A DNA stretch of 64,000 bases from Mucilaginibacter sp. (GCA_030445275.1 JAUCSE010000052.1:1-64000); one strand, 5' to 3'; counted from the stretch's first letter, positions 28,201-36,707 are shown. The notes: a model not told the origin generated them from the sequence alone. Made by a program: numbers and translations.

Positions 28201-28739
28201 TTACCATTCAGGTCTGTCGATACGCCGTTGGTGGTACCTTTTTCTAAAATGCTGGCGCCTATAATGGGCTCGCCACTTTTATCAACCACTTTACCTGTTA
28301 TGGGCACAGCAGCCACATCGGTTTCAGTATTTGCGGTGGAAACAACACCAGGTTCAGTTGTGTTTAATGATGCCGCGGTGGCTTTGCCTAAAACAATCCT
28401 GTCCTGTAATACTTCATAACTTATGCCTTTGCTTTTTAATACCTCGTCGAGCACATTTTTAAGCGATTGGTTTTCCATATTGATGGTAACCTTCTGTAAA
28501 CCATTAATAGCAGTGCTGCTGTATATAAATTTAACCTTATCATTTTTTTGCAAATGAGTTAATACATCAACCAGTGTGGTATTGCTTAATGATATACTTA
28601 TCTTTTTATCAAGTATGTTCTGGGCATTCAAAGTGTTTGAATATGCCATACCAGTTAACATCGTTGATATCATAATTTGAATAAATGTTATCCTCATGAT
28701 TTGATACCAGGGAATAGGTGTTCGTAAACGAAATTTCAT
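25260..28739 (-). CDS. SusC/RagA TonB-linked outer-membrane protein with STN domain
   Basis: An 1159-aa protein with a long N-terminus and signal (to about 40), an STN domain (about 45-120) that contacts FecR, and a carboxypeptidase-regulatory-like domain (about 148-228). These are followed by the EVVVVGYG TonB-box region, a plug (about 235-350) and a 22-strand barrel. The STN domain marks it as a transducer that controls its own sigma factor through FecR. Sigma, FecR, SusC and SusD lie in order on one strand. It imports a TonB-dependent substrate that cannot be named. Confidence 0.96.
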   Translation of the reverse strand: MKFRLRTPIPWYQIMRITFIQIMISTMLTGMAYSNTLNAQNILDKKISISLSNTTLVDVLTHLQKNDKVKFIYSSTAINGLQKVTINMENQSLKNVLDEVLKSKGISYEVLQDRIVLGKATAASLNTTEPGVVSTANTETDVAAVPITGKVVDKSGEPIIGASILEKGTTNGVSTDLNGNFKLSVAGPGSVLVVAYIGFNNQEVTVGNQTNLTITMVEGVKNLTEVVVVGYGTQKKLTVTGAISSVKTADLQDQQVTRIDDALKGRVSGVSVVQSSGSPGSAPTIRVRGITSRQNSDPLYVIDGIVVDNGGIDNVNPNDIESIDVLKDASAAIYGSRSSNGVILVTTKKGKKGDAQITYNGYVGFQGPVSKVKLANASQYATLRNEALTNDGKTPLFANPSSLGAGTNWQDEIFSNSALIQNHNLSIGGATDKANYYTSFGYLDQKGIVMPDISDYKKFNFTVNTSYKVKKWLTIGENFTYNYTRSKSVGNTNSVFGGPLSSALNLDPLTPVTVSDINSQPNASVYNTQANYIVRNAQGQPYGISNYVSQEITNPVAYAQTRLGNYNYATNLLGSAFAEIEPIAGLKIRSQISAKQSYYGQDGFTPLYFLNSSTSNLSNTSQYQENDRNLTWNLDNTATYTRSFGKHNLTALIGNSAQKTTASGLGGTFIGEPVNSFDDASNGFALASANRIANGITTQPHTLSSYFGRVTYDYDQKYLFTGIIRRDGSSKFGSNNIYGTFPSAQVGYVVSREDWFPKNSFVDFFKLRGSYGILGNEMALTPFQYAATIGSGRNYVFGNDMLNIGYSPNAPANPDLKWEETRSADIGFDATFFNNLTVTFDVYRKLTKGMLQQIQLPTYSGFNGQPFANVGDMENKGVELSLGYANKVGQFNYSLNGNISYNHNEVTSIGAFNNYFTVGTVQSSTYEIGRTAVGQPIGAFYGFQELGVFHSQAEINAYTNKNGQLIQPNAKPGDFKWQDIDGDGKITAADRKFLGNPQPTFVYGVNFNVNYKNFDIKIFGQGVWGNKIYQAYRRLDINGANYPIAALNAWTPTNSGSNYPRLTDNDPNQNFKNPSNFYLQNGAYFRIKTLQLGYTLPQTWLKAADVKRVRVFLSSNNLVTITGYKGYDPEVGANNNNGGIDMGIYPQARTFMAGLDITL

Positions 28740-28785
28740 ATATTTGTTATGTTTCTTTTTAAAAATGAGACAATTAACGCCCCGC

Positions 28786-28858
28786 CACCATTGAAAAATG
28801 GTGTTGCTTGATGTGGGCTGATCTGAAACTTAGGAGTGGTCGTAACACTTCTAAGTTT
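28786..28858. promoter_or_regulatory. Two hairpins between FecR and SusC genes
   Basis: CACCATT-GAAA-AATGGTG (28786-28803) is a perfect hairpin. AAACTTAG/AGTG pairs with CACT/CTAAGTTT (28826-28858) to give a second, followed by T on the plus strand. On the minus strand, in which these genes are read, there is no T tract, so they are more likely RNA-stability or processing structures than terminators. Confidence 0.45.
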
Positions 28859-28950
28859 TTTTATTTACGCCGGTTTTTGATTGGCTTTAATAATTGGTTT
28901 TAAAGTTTGGTTTTCTCTTTCATACTTAATAGTTTGGTTAATTAATTGGT

Positions 28951-29973
28951 TTATTTAAGTTCAATGGTATTATTTTTTATCTCGTAATCAATACTCAGCG
29001 ATTTATTAAGCGCTTCTAAAACATCGGGCAGATTAAAGCCAGAAAAATCGGCATTAAGCATATAATGGTTTAATTTTTCATTAGCCAGTACGATATGAGC
29101 ATTGTACCTGGTGTTAAGCACCGGGATGATATCTTTTAAAAGCATATTATCAAACAAAAGATCAACACGCTTCCATATTTTGAGTGCCGACTCATTGGTT
29201 ACTCCCGCTGGTTTTAAAGTATGGTCATTAACGGAATACACTACCTTTTGATTCGGGTAAAGCATCACGTCGCCTTTGGCAATAGCTAACGAAGCATCGT
29301 TGATATTCTTTATTGTTTTAACACTCACCGAAACTTTACCCGTAACAACAGCTACATCGGCTTCTGTACATTTGTCATTATCACGTATGCGGAAACTTGT
29401 TCCCCAAACTTTGGTAATGATTGACCGGCTGCTGATAATAAAAGGACGTTCAGGATTTTTAGTTACCTCAAAAAAGCATTCGCCCGACATGGAAACCATT
29501 CGCGCCCCTGCGGCAAACACTTTAGGATATTTCAACTGTGCGCATGGACTTAACCAAACAGAGCTATTATCAGGAAGTGTTAATTTATAAATGCGGTTGG
29601 AGTTGTTGGTAACAGCCATCATTTGCTGGCCGGCATTATCAATGAGTTTATTGTTTACCGAGGTCTTTTGATATACTACTACCGTTAGGGCAACCAGCAG
29701 CATAGCGGCAACGCCGCTTACCCACTGCCAGGTACGTAACCTGCGGATAATTGATGTTTTAACCGGAGTTTCAGTTACAGCACCTATGTTGTTTATTATC
29801 CTGTTGTATATCTGCTCTTCCAGTTCCTTTTGCCTTGATAAGCTTAAGGTTGGCGTATAATTGGGGTCGTGCTCAAATGACTGGTACCATTGTTTTACCA
29901 ATGTAACCTCGGTCGCTGTACAATTCCCATTAATATACTTTTCCAGTAATTCAATAGATAGATGTTCTCTCAT
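28951..29973 (-). CDS. FecR family anti-sigma factor
   Basis: A 340-aa protein: cytoplasmic anti-sigma N-terminus (1-80), one transmembrane helix (about 85-105), a periplasmic FecR domain (LPDNSSVWLSPCAQLKYPK) and a DUF4974-type C-terminal domain. It relays substrate occupancy from the SusC STN domain to the sigma factor 85 bp upstream. Confidence 0.94.
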   Translation of the reverse strand: MREHLSIELLEKYINGNCTATEVTLVKQWYQSFEHDPNYTPTLSLSRQKELEEQIYNRIINNIGAVTETPVKTSIIRRLRTWQWVSGVAAMLLVALTVVVYQKTSVNNKLIDNAGQQMMAVTNNSNRIYKLTLPDNSSVWLSPCAQLKYPKVFAAGARMVSMSGECFFEVTKNPERPFIISSRSIITKVWGTSFRIRDNDKCTEADVAVVTGKVSVSVKTIKNINDASLAIAKGDVMLYPNQKVVYSVNDHTLKPAGVTNESALKIWKRVDLLFDNMLLKDIIPVLNTRYNAHIVLANEKLNHYMLNADFSGFNLPDVLEALNKSLSIDYEIKNNTIELK

Positions 29974-30058
29974 GAAAAGAAAAAAATTCGGTTTATATAA
30001 TGATTGACGTTTAAGAAAGGCACATCCCTTAGTCGGGCTGATTTTTTTTTTATAAATT

Positions 30059-30640
30059 TTATTTTAGCAGCAGGAGCGCCAGCACCACGAGGTAATGGCT
30101 AAGCGTTAAGCGTATTTTTTTTAAGGCTTTGGTAAGGTGCTGCTCCACCGTTTTTTCGGATATGCCCAGGTAACTGGCAATTTCCTTATTGGTTTTGTGC
30201 TCTTTGCGGCTCAACTCATATACCGAGCGGCATTTGTCGGGCAAATGACTTATTTCCTCTTCAATGGTATAGGTCAGGTCCTTCAGCATAATGCCATCTT
30301 CGGTTGAATTATCAGCCTCTGTATGAACTATTTTAAAATCATGGCTATACCTTGCCCTCACCTGTTCCTTACGATAAATATCAATAACATGATGGGCAAC
30401 AGACGAAAATAAATAAGCGCTTATGGTGGTATTAATTTGGAGTGATTGCCTTTTGGTCCACAGATTGGTAAAAAGCTCCTGCACAACCTCTTCGGCCAGT
30501 TCCTTGTTTTTTAATCTCTTGTACGCTTCGTCAAATAATTTTTTCCAATACCGGGAGTATAACTCACGGAACGCGTTAAGCTTGTCTTGCCTCAGCAATC
30601 GCACCAGTTCTTCTTCGGACAGCTCTGTAAAATCAGTCAT
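30059..30640 (-). CDS. ECF RNA polymerase sigma-70 factor
   Basis: A 193-aa protein with region 2 (about 10-85; FNAFRELYSRYWKKLF-like start and LAEEVVQELFTNLW) and region 4 (about 125-180; IASYLGISEKTVEQHLTKALKKIR). The last 15 residues are strongly hydrophobic (YLVVLALLLLK), a tail also found in the second sigma of this window. It heads the FecR/SusC/SusD operon and is held by FecR. Confidence 0.94.
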   Translation of the reverse strand: MTDFTELSEEELVRLLRQDKLNAFRELYSRYWKKLFDEAYKRLKNKELAEEVVQELFTNLWTKRQSLQINTTISAYLFSSVAHHVIDIYRKEQVRARYSHDFKIVHTEADNSTEDGIMLKDLTYTIEEEISHLPDKCRSVYELSRKEHKTNKEIASYLGISEKTVEQHLTKALKKIRLTLSHYLVVLALLLLK

Positions 30641-30840
30641 AACCTAAATAACAGCAGGTTAACAAGAGGTAAAATAATTAAAACGTTTAACCAATCTACA
30701 AAACTCACAAAAAATCAAATAGCAAGCAAATTCCTATTGTAATACTTTCGTTGAATTTAACAATTGCTCCGTAATATTTTAGTTATTAAAAGCTTACAAA
30801 GTGTTTTAATTACACCCAGACACATAAAACGCAACCCGTG

Positions 30841-30895
30841 GCAACATTATTACAATAATCAAATAATTATCAAAACGCAACATAATTGCATTTAT
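30841..30895 (+). promoter_or_regulatory. Putative metalloregulator boxes upstream of the CobW gene
   Basis: GCAACATAATTGCATTTAT (30877-30895) matches 16 of 19 bases of a box upstream of the ABC operon (36704-36722). A weaker relative, GCAACATTATTACAATAAT, lies at 30841-30859. The strong box covers the TTG (30886-30888) that serves as -33 for TATATTTA (30907-30914, one base off consensus; 18-bp gap), a layout expected for repression. A Fur/Zur-type regulator is inferred. Confidence 0.5.
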
Positions 30896-30939
30896 AAATT
30901 AAGCCGTATATTTACCCATAATTAATAATTTAATATTGC

Positions 30940-31923
30940 ATGACAGTAACAACTGCAAAACCCGTTACCATCCTCACCGGTTTTCTGGGTGCGGGAAAAA
31001 CCACCTTTTTAAACGCGCTGATCGCCTATAAAAAAGATCAAAAACTGGCCATTATTGAAAATGAATATGGCCAGGAAGGCATTGATGGCGAACTGGTTAT
31101 TTGTACCAATGATAACCTTTTTGAACTCAATAACGGTTGCCTGTGCTGCACCCTTAACGAAGACTTTTATTCACTTCTGGAGGTATTGTGGAACGGCAAA
31201 GAGGAGTTTGATGAACTGGTGATTGAAACTACCGGCATAGCCAATCCGGCTTCTGTGGCTGCCCCGTTCCTCACCAATGCCTCGGTACCTTACTATTACA
31301 AACTTAAACGGGTAATTTGTTTGGTTGATGCCCGCAATGTGGAGCAGCAACTGCAGGAAACGGAAGAGGCCCGCAACCAGATCAGTTTCAGTGATATTTT
31401 GCTCATCACCAAAACTGATATGGTTGATACTGATCAATTAAGCCGGATTGAAAAACTGTTGCGCGGTATCAATCCTTTTGCTATTGTACTATCGGGTAAT
31501 CAAAGTCATTATCCTTTTGATGAAATATATGAAGCACCACGCAAAGCCGTGATGCAGGTTAATCTGCCTAAAAGCGCTAACCGTGCTTTTGGCATGCAGC
31601 ACCAACGCCATCAGCACCAGGACCTGGTATCATTAAGCTTTAACTTTCATGAGGCATTTGATCTGCAACTTTTGTCACATCGTTTAACAGTTTTTCTTAA
31701 CTTTCAGGCCAAAGACGTTTACCGGGTAAAGGGCATTTTTAATATTAAAAACCAGCAGCAAAAGATCATTATACAATCGGTTATGAATGATCTGGCCGTT
31801 GCCACCGGCGGAGATTGGGACGATGATGCAGCAAGGAATAGCCGCATTGTATTCATCGGTAAAAATTTGGAACCGGCTGGGTTTGAAAAAATGCTGAAGC
31901 AATGTTTTTACCAGCATACTTAA
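30940..31923 (+). CDS. CobW/COG0523 family GTPase (metal chaperone)
   Basis: A 327-aa G3E-family GTPase with GFLGAGKT (14-21, Walker A), CLCC (67-70, the CxCC metal-binding motif), ETTGIANP and TKTD (GTP specificity), and a His-rich loop (HQRHQHQD). CobW_C domain at the end. Members deliver Zn, Co or Fe to client enzymes and many are induced by zinc shortage. The clients here are unknown. The gene shares a putative operator with the ABC operon at 33-36.6 kb and lies 19 bp before lgt. Confidence 0.92.
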   Translation: MTVTTAKPVTILTGFLGAGKTTFLNALIAYKKDQKLAIIENEYGQEGIDGELVICTNDNLFELNNGCLCCTLNEDFYSLLEVLWNGKEEFDELVIETTGIANPASVAAPFLTNASVPYYYKLKRVICLVDARNVEQQLQETEEARNQISFSDILLITKTDMVDTDQLSRIEKLLRGINPFAIVLSGNQSHYPFDEIYEAPRKAVMQVNLPKSANRAFGMQHQRHQHQDLVSLSFNFHEAFDLQLLSHRLTVFLNFQAKDVYRVKGIFNIKNQQQKIIIQSVMNDLAVATGGDWDDDAARNSRIVFIGKNLEPAGFEKMLKQCFYQHT

Positions 31924-31942
31924 TTATATTTAAACAAAAGAT

Positions 31943-32797
31943 ATGAACATACCTGGGTACATAACCTGGAACCCCAATCCTAATATTTTTGACCTGGGCT
32001 TTTACGCTTTAAGGTGGTACTCTGCTTTATTTTTATGCGGCTTTGTATTAAGCTTTATCATTTTAAAAGATCGCTTTAATAAGGCCCACCTGGGCTTGTA
32101 CCTGCTTGAAAAGCTAACCATATACGTGGTAGTGGGTACCCTTATTGGGGCCAGACTTGGCCATTGCTTTTTTTATGATTGGGCATATTACAGCAAGCAC
32201 ATCCCCGAGATATTTTTACCCGTTCAGTTTAGCCCTGCGTTTAAATTTACCGGCTACCAGGGTTTAGCTAGTCATGGTGGTGGCATTGGTATATTCACAG
32301 CCCTTTTTCTTTACAATTACCGCTATAAAACACAGGTTAACCTGCTTTGGATCATGGACCAACTAGCTTTGGTTGTTCCGCTGGCGGGCTGCTGCATCAG
32401 GCTGGGTAACCTCATGAATTCTGAGATTATAGGTCGGCCCACCAACGTAAGCTGGGCCTTTATTTTTACACAAGTTGATGGTGTTCCCCGGCATCCGGGT
32501 CAGCTTTATGAGGCTTTGGCATACCTGGGTATATTTATTTTCATCAATCTTATTGCCCGGGACCGGCCATCAAAAAACGGTTTCCTTTTAGGCGTATTTC
32601 TGGTAATGGTATTTACCGCAAGGTTTTTGTTAGAAGGCTTAAAAGCCGATCAGGAAGATTTTGAAGCACACATGATATTAAACATGGGGCAACTGCTTAG
32701 CATTCCCTTTATTATCGCGGGCCTTGTTCTGCTCATCATCAAAAGGGGAAAGAAGCCAGTTGAAGTTGCAGAGCCTCTTGAAAGTGATAACCAATGA
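31943..32797 (+). CDS. lgt: Prolipoprotein diacylglyceryl transferase Lgt
   Basis: A 284-aa inner-membrane enzyme with about seven helices. GARLGHCFFYDW and HGGGIGIFTA contain the conserved Arg and His-Gly-Gly-Gly segments, and the GNLMNSEIIGRPT segment is the Lgt signature. It transfers diacylglycerol from phosphatidylglycerol to the lipobox Cys of prelipoproteins. It lies 19 bp after the CobW gene and is probably cotranscribed, though the pairing has no obvious functional logic. Confidence 0.95.
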   Translation: MNIPGYITWNPNPNIFDLGFYALRWYSALFLCGFVLSFIILKDRFNKAHLGLYLLEKLTIYVVVGTLIGARLGHCFFYDWAYYSKHIPEIFLPVQFSPAFKFTGYQGLASHGGGIGIFTALFLYNYRYKTQVNLLWIMDQLALVVPLAGCCIRLGNLMNSEIIGRPTNVSWAFIFTQVDGVPRHPGQLYEALAYLGIFIFINLIARDRPSKNGFLLGVFLVMVFTARFLLEGLKADQEDFEAHMILNMGQLLSIPFIIAGLVLLIIKRGKKPVEVAEPLESDNQ

Positions 32798-32870
32798 TAG
32801 TAGAGACGGGATATTGATCAGTTCAAATTTCTTCCTTAGGATAGACCGTGTGGTCATACCTTTCTAAAAA

Positions 32871-33002
32871 TGTCATTTCGAATGAGCACGCGGTGAAATG
32901 AGCGGGGCGCGAAGAGAAATCTTGTACACCATGCTATGCAAATTGGCTCATTTGTTATGCGAATTGTATAAGATTTCTCCTCGTACCTCGTTCGAAATGA
33001 CA
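32871..33002. repeat. TGTCATTTCGA family palindromic element, copy 2
   Basis: 132 bp bounded by TGTCATTTCGAA (32871-32882) and its exact reverse complement (32991-33002), between convergent lgt and the oxidoreductase gene. The right half is shared with 19028-19161. Confidence 0.88.
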
Positions 33003-33010
33003 ACTTATTT

Positions 33011-33907
33011 TCAAAATCCTTCTTCTATCATATCCTTATTGATAGCAGCTCCCGCCATTACTCCACCGGCTACTGTTACAGCAACCGCCCGCATAGGTGA
33101 TACATTATCACCGGCAGCATAAACACCGGGTACATTGGTTCGGTTAAAACCATCCACAGCAATATGCCCGGCCTCGGTAAATTCACAGCCCAGTTGTTTG
33201 GGGAGATCGGAATGCTGCGTAAAGGGCAGACGTGCATACATGGCGGTTAATGGATATGGCTGATCGCCTTGCATTACTACGCTTTTCATCTGCCCGTTTT
33301 CGTGAATGATGCTTTGCACCTCCCCTTCCGCAATTTTGATGTTTTTAGTTTTTATTTTTTGCACCTGTTCGGTGGTTAAAGTTGATGCACCATTAGTGAA
33401 CAGTGTAAGTTCATCGGTCCAGTTGCTGATGAGCTTTGCAATTTCGAAACCCATATCACCATTAGCCAATATCCCGGTGGGCTGATGATGCACCTCGTAC
33501 CCATGGCAATAAGGGCAATGTATAGCAGAAATACCCCAGCATTCAGCAAAACCCATTATCTGGGGCATTATATCGGTTATGCCTGTGGCAAATAATAATT
33601 TTTGCGCGGTGTAAGTATGGCCATCCTGGGTTAATACCTTAAAGCCATCTGGTTGTTTTGAGCCATCAATAACAAAATCTGTAACAGTTTTAACAGTTTT
33701 ATAGCTGGCCAGTTGTTCTTTGGCCTTATCGGCAATGGCCGCAGGTGTTTCGCCATCGCGGGTTAAAAAATTGTGCGAATGCGGGGTTTGCCTGTTGCAG
33801 GGTTTGCCGCCATCAATCACCAAAACTTTACGCAGCGAGCGCCCCAGGGTTGTAGCCGCCGCAACGCCGGCATAACTGCCGCCAATAATAATTATTTCAA
33901 AATCCAT
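33011..33907 (-). CDS. NAD(P)/FAD-dependent oxidoreductase, thioredoxin-reductase-like
   Basis: A 298-aa flavoprotein. GGSYAGVAAA (9-18) binds FAD, CPYC (131-134) is the redox-active disulfide, and GVYAAGDN near the C-terminus binds the flavin. It matches the short TrxB-like group. Whether the partner is thioredoxin, glutaredoxin or another disulfide is open. It is last in a tight minus-strand operon, 16 bp after a secreted CxxCG protein, which hints at a thiol role tied to the transporter. Confidence 0.9.
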   Translation of the reverse strand: MDFEIIIIGGSYAGVAAATTLGRSLRKVLVIDGGKPCNRQTPHSHNFLTRDGETPAAIADKAKEQLASYKTVKTVTDFVIDGSKQPDGFKVLTQDGHTYTAQKLLFATGITDIMPQIMGFAECWGISAIHCPYCHGYEVHHQPTGILANGDMGFEIAKLISNWTDELTLFTNGASTLTTEQVQKIKTKNIKIAEGEVQSIIHENGQMKSVVMQGDQPYPLTAMYARLPFTQHSDLPKQLGCEFTEAGHIAVDGFNRTNVPGVYAAGDNVSPMRAVAVTVAGGVMAGAAINKDMIEEGF

Positions 33908-33923
33908 ATACTAATATACTAAA

Positions 33924-34376
33924 TCACATATCAACCAGTTTAGCATTATTCAGATAAACCGGGGGTAAATAGTAAGCGTTGCCTTTATCCAGCTTTAATA
34001 TGCCATCAACAGTAACCGTTTTAAACGTAAAGGTTACCGGGGCCGCGGTATTTACAATAACCATGATGGGGATACCATTTTTGCCGCAGAAATAACATTG
34101 ATTGATAGGCAGGGTTGATATCATAAATTTAGTTTGTTTCATCCCGGCTTTCATAGGCACCATATAGCCGGTAAGTTTAAAATGACGGTTATCAAAGCGT
34201 TTAATATCGTCGTTATAAATAGGGTAAACCGTGGTGTCATTTACGGTTTTAAACATCACCATATTAATGATGCCCCAGTTAAGCGATTCCATTTTGTCAT
34301 TTGAACTATGCACCCACTGGGCTTTTACTGCAGATGTAATGATCAATAAGCCAATAATTAAAAATACATTTTTCAT
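33924..34376 (-). CDS. Secreted DUF3299-like CxxCG protein B
   Basis: A 150-aa protein with a signal peptide (ending VKAQ). LTGYMVPM (about 68-75) followed by a CYFCG motif (94-98) and IPIMVIV is the pattern of DUF3299-type periplasmic proteins. It is a paralogue of the gene just upstream, with which it overlaps by 4 bp (ATGA). In Vibrio zinc-regulated zrg-type clusters, DUF3299 proteins accompany an ABC ATPase and an FtsX-like permease, so a role in metal handling is inferred. Confidence 0.72.
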   Translation of the reverse strand: MKNVFLIIGLLIITSAVKAQWVHSSNDKMESLNWGIINMVMFKTVNDTTVYPIYNDDIKRFDNRHFKLTGYMVPMKAGMKQTKFMISTLPINQCYFCGKNGIPIMVIVNTAAPVTFTFKTVTVDGILKLDKGNAYYLPPVYLNNAKLVDM

Positions 34377-34816
34377 TTCAGATCCTCCAGTACGGCATTG
34401 GTTAGTATAAATTCTGATTGGCTATCATTCACGTCATTTAATACCAGTGTACCTTTAATCATAACCGGGCTTTCTGAATACAGCACGGGCTTGATTACAT
34501 GCACCTCTACCATGGAGGGTATATTAGCCTGCCCGCAAAACTGGCATTGCAGCACCGGTAAAACGGATAGCATAAAAACAGCATGTGTTAACCCGCTTTT
34601 GATAGGGATCATGTAGCCGGGTAATTCGACCATCTTTTTATTCAAAGCCTTCAACTCTGGCGGAAAATAGGCCACATAAATGCCGCGGGCATTAGGCTTA
34701 TAGCTTTTCAGGTCAATCAAATCCCAGGTGTTGGTCATTAAGGCCACATGCTGAGGTGGTTGCCCTTTTACATGCAGGGTAAAACATAACAGCATCAAAC
34801 CAAACACCAGTTTCAT
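34373..34816 (-). CDS. Secreted DUF3299-like CxxCG protein A
   Basis: A 147-aa protein with a signal peptide (ending VKGQ). LPGYMIPI (65-72) and CQFCG (91-95) align with the same segments of the following gene, so the pair is a tandem duplication with divergent N-terminal parts. The start is 1 bp beyond the permease stop. The two Cys could bind metal or form a disulfide in the periplasm. Confidence 0.72.
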   Translation of the reverse strand: MKLVFGLMLLCFTLHVKGQPPQHVALMTNTWDLIDLKSYKPNARGIYVAYFPPELKALNKKMVELPGYMIPIKSGLTHAVFMLSVLPVLQCQFCGQANIPSMVEVHVIKPVLYSESPVMIKGTLVLNDVNDSQSEFILTNAVLEDLK

Positions 34817-34817
34817 A

Positions 34818-36020
34818 TCAATTTTGAGCTAAAATTCTGGAGATATTAGACCGATAAGCCTGCATTGCCGGTAGTAGCGATGCAATAAGGCCAATACCGG
34901 ATCCAACCCCTATCAAGTATGTTTCCTGCACCAAAAAGATACTGCCTGATAATTTAGCCTGGGTTGAATCCTGGTAGTGACCGATCATTTGTAAGGCCAA
35001 GTGGCCCAGCACTAAACCGACTACTGTTCCTGTAACTGTTAAACAAATGCCTTCTGTTATAATGATTAAAAACAATTTTATCCTCGAAGCGCCCATCGTG
35101 CGCATAATGGCTAAATCGTACTTCCTTTCTTTTAAAGAATTGTACAAACTCACAAACACGCTGATGGCCGAAATAACCATGATCAATACCGCGAACCATT
35201 GCAGCGTATCAACCCCAACGCCAATCAATGAAAATAGTCTTGCGCTCTCCAAAGCTGGCGACGCAGCCTGCATACTGGTTGATTGGTTCACCATCCGCGG
35301 AAATAGCACCACCGACATGGGCGAACGATACTGAATTAAAAGCGAGGTAATTTCACGCTCCCCATTTTCATAAGCCTCGGGTTTGCCATTGGCATGTACC
35401 TCTTTGGTTTCGTGCATTTTCCATACGCTGGCCACATTGGTCAACACAATATTATCGGTCACATTACCCTGAGGTGTTAAAATACCGGTTACTATGTAGG
35501 CATGGCTTTTATGGATGTCACCATTACCGGTAAGGCCATGGGCGCCAAAAAAATGATCGCCAACCTTTAAATGCTGACTTTCTGCGACTACTGATCCTAC
35601 AGTAACTTCAAAATCGTTTTTCCAGAACTGACCTTTGGCCAATTTCAGATCATACAGTTTGATGAAACCACTGTTGGTGCCTGCAATGCGGAACCCATTA
35701 TAATTATCGCCCAGGGCCAAAGGCACAGCCATTTTCACCAGCGGGTTATGTGCCAAAGCATCGGCATCTTTCAGGGGGATATTGCCCGTGGGGAAATCAA
35801 TATAAAATATGCTGCTCAGTATCAATTGCAGGGGACTGCCTTTAGCGCCAACAACCAGGTCAATATCTTTGGAGTTATTATCCAGTTTGTTTTCTATCTG
35901 ACTGGATGCCAAGAGCAACATGGTAATAATCCCCACCCCAAAAGCGATCAGCAAAATATTCAAGCCCGCGCTAAGGGGATTTGAACGGAGGCTTTTTGTG
36001 CTGATGCTTAATACGTTCAT
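34818..36020 (-). CDS. ABC transporter permease, FtsX/MacB type
   Basis: A 400-aa protein with an N-terminal helix (about 15-38), a large extracytoplasmic MacB_PCD domain (about 40-265) and three C-terminal helices (FtsX domain: about 275-300, 320-350, 365-395) ending MQAYRSNISRILAQN. Such permeases move lipoproteins or transmit mechanical force rather than import solutes. It pairs with the ATPase 2 bp upstream. Confidence 0.92.
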   Translation of the reverse strand: MNVLSISTKSLRSNPLSAGLNILLIAFGVGIITMLLLASSQIENKLDNNSKDIDLVVGAKGSPLQLILSSIFYIDFPTGNIPLKDADALAHNPLVKMAVPLALGDNYNGFRIAGTNSGFIKLYDLKLAKGQFWKNDFEVTVGSVVAESQHLKVGDHFFGAHGLTGNGDIHKSHAYIVTGILTPQGNVTDNIVLTNVASVWKMHETKEVHANGKPEAYENGEREITSLLIQYRSPMSVVLFPRMVNQSTSMQAASPALESARLFSLIGVGVDTLQWFAVLIMVISAISVFVSLYNSLKERKYDLAIMRTMGASRIKLFLIIITEGICLTVTGTVVGLVLGHLALQMIGHYQDSTQAKLSGSIFLVQETYLIGVGSGIGLIASLLPAMQAYRSNISRILAQN

Positions 36021-36022
36021 GG

Positions 36023-36649
36023 TTAAACCAGGTATGTTTTTTCAATTCGTGCTTTTGCCCGGCTATCATGCGTGGCAATAATGAGTGTTGATCCGCCTTG
36101 TTCGGCTTGTGAAACCAGCAGATCAAGTACTGCGGCCGCGTTTTTATCATCAAGGCTTGAGGTTGGTTCATCGGCCATAATCAAAGCCGGTTTATTGACC
36201 ACGGCACGGGCAATAGAAACCCGCTGCAATTGTCCCTGGCTTAATTCCGCGGGATAATTGAATTTTTTATCGTCGATGCTTAGGGCTGTTAATACTTCAT
36301 CAATACGCTGCCTGCTGATTTTTAAACCGGCAAGGGATTGGGCGAGTATCAGGTTTTCAACTACGTTCAAACTTTTAACCAAATGCGGACGCTGAAAAAC
36401 AAAACCGATATGTTTCCCCCTGAAGTGGTCAAGCTGTGTGTTTGACAAGCGATAGATAGCGGCATCATTAATCACCACTTCGCCCAATGAGGGTTTTAAT
36501 AAGCCTGTCATTATATGCAACAATGTAGTTTTACCACTACCAGAATCACCCAGCATCAACCAATGTTCGCCCTGGTTAATTGTCCAGTCGTTAAAGGTTA
36601 AAACCTGTTCCTTATTATATACATGTTGCAATGACCTGATATTTATCAC
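36023..36649 (-). CDS. ABC transporter ATP-binding protein, LolD/MacB type
   Basis: A 208-aa ATPase: GDSGSGKTT (Walker A, about 34-42), LSQGQLQRVSIARA (signature) and LIMADEPTSSLDD (Walker B). The start is GTG at 36649. It heads a five-gene operon with gaps of 2, 1, -4 and 16 bp. A promoter (36677-36707) with a putative regulator box precedes it. Confidence 0.93.
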   Translation of the reverse strand: MINIRSLQHVYNKEQVLTFNDWTINQGEHWLMLGDSGSGKTTLLHIMTGLLKPSLGEVVINDAAIYRLSNTQLDHFRGKHIGFVFQRPHLVKSLNVVENLILAQSLAGLKISRQRIDEVLTALSIDDKKFNYPAELSQGQLQRVSIARAVVNKPALIMADEPTSSLDDKNAAAVLDLLVSQAEQGGSTLIIATHDSRAKARIEKTYLV

Positions 36650-36676
36650 GATAGTATTTATTAGGCAAGACCTTTA

Positions 36677-36707
36677 CAAACCTATGTAATAAATATTTCA
36701 AAAGCAA
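36677..36707 (-). promoter_or_regulatory. Promoter of the ABC operon
   Basis: On the minus strand TTG (36705-36707) and TAGGTTTG (36677-36684) are 20 bp apart, an exact fit to the Bacteroidota promoter pattern. Confidence 0.65.

Noticed and set aside
23745..30640. Sigma/FecR/SusC/SusD operon considered as a novel system
   Set aside because: Gene order and domains are the standard Bacteroidota transducer arrangement; only the spacer hairpins are worth noting.
30907..30914. TATATTTA before the CobW gene as an independent promoter call
   Set aside because: One base off the TAnnTTTG consensus; it is mentioned only together with the regulator box and not scored alone.
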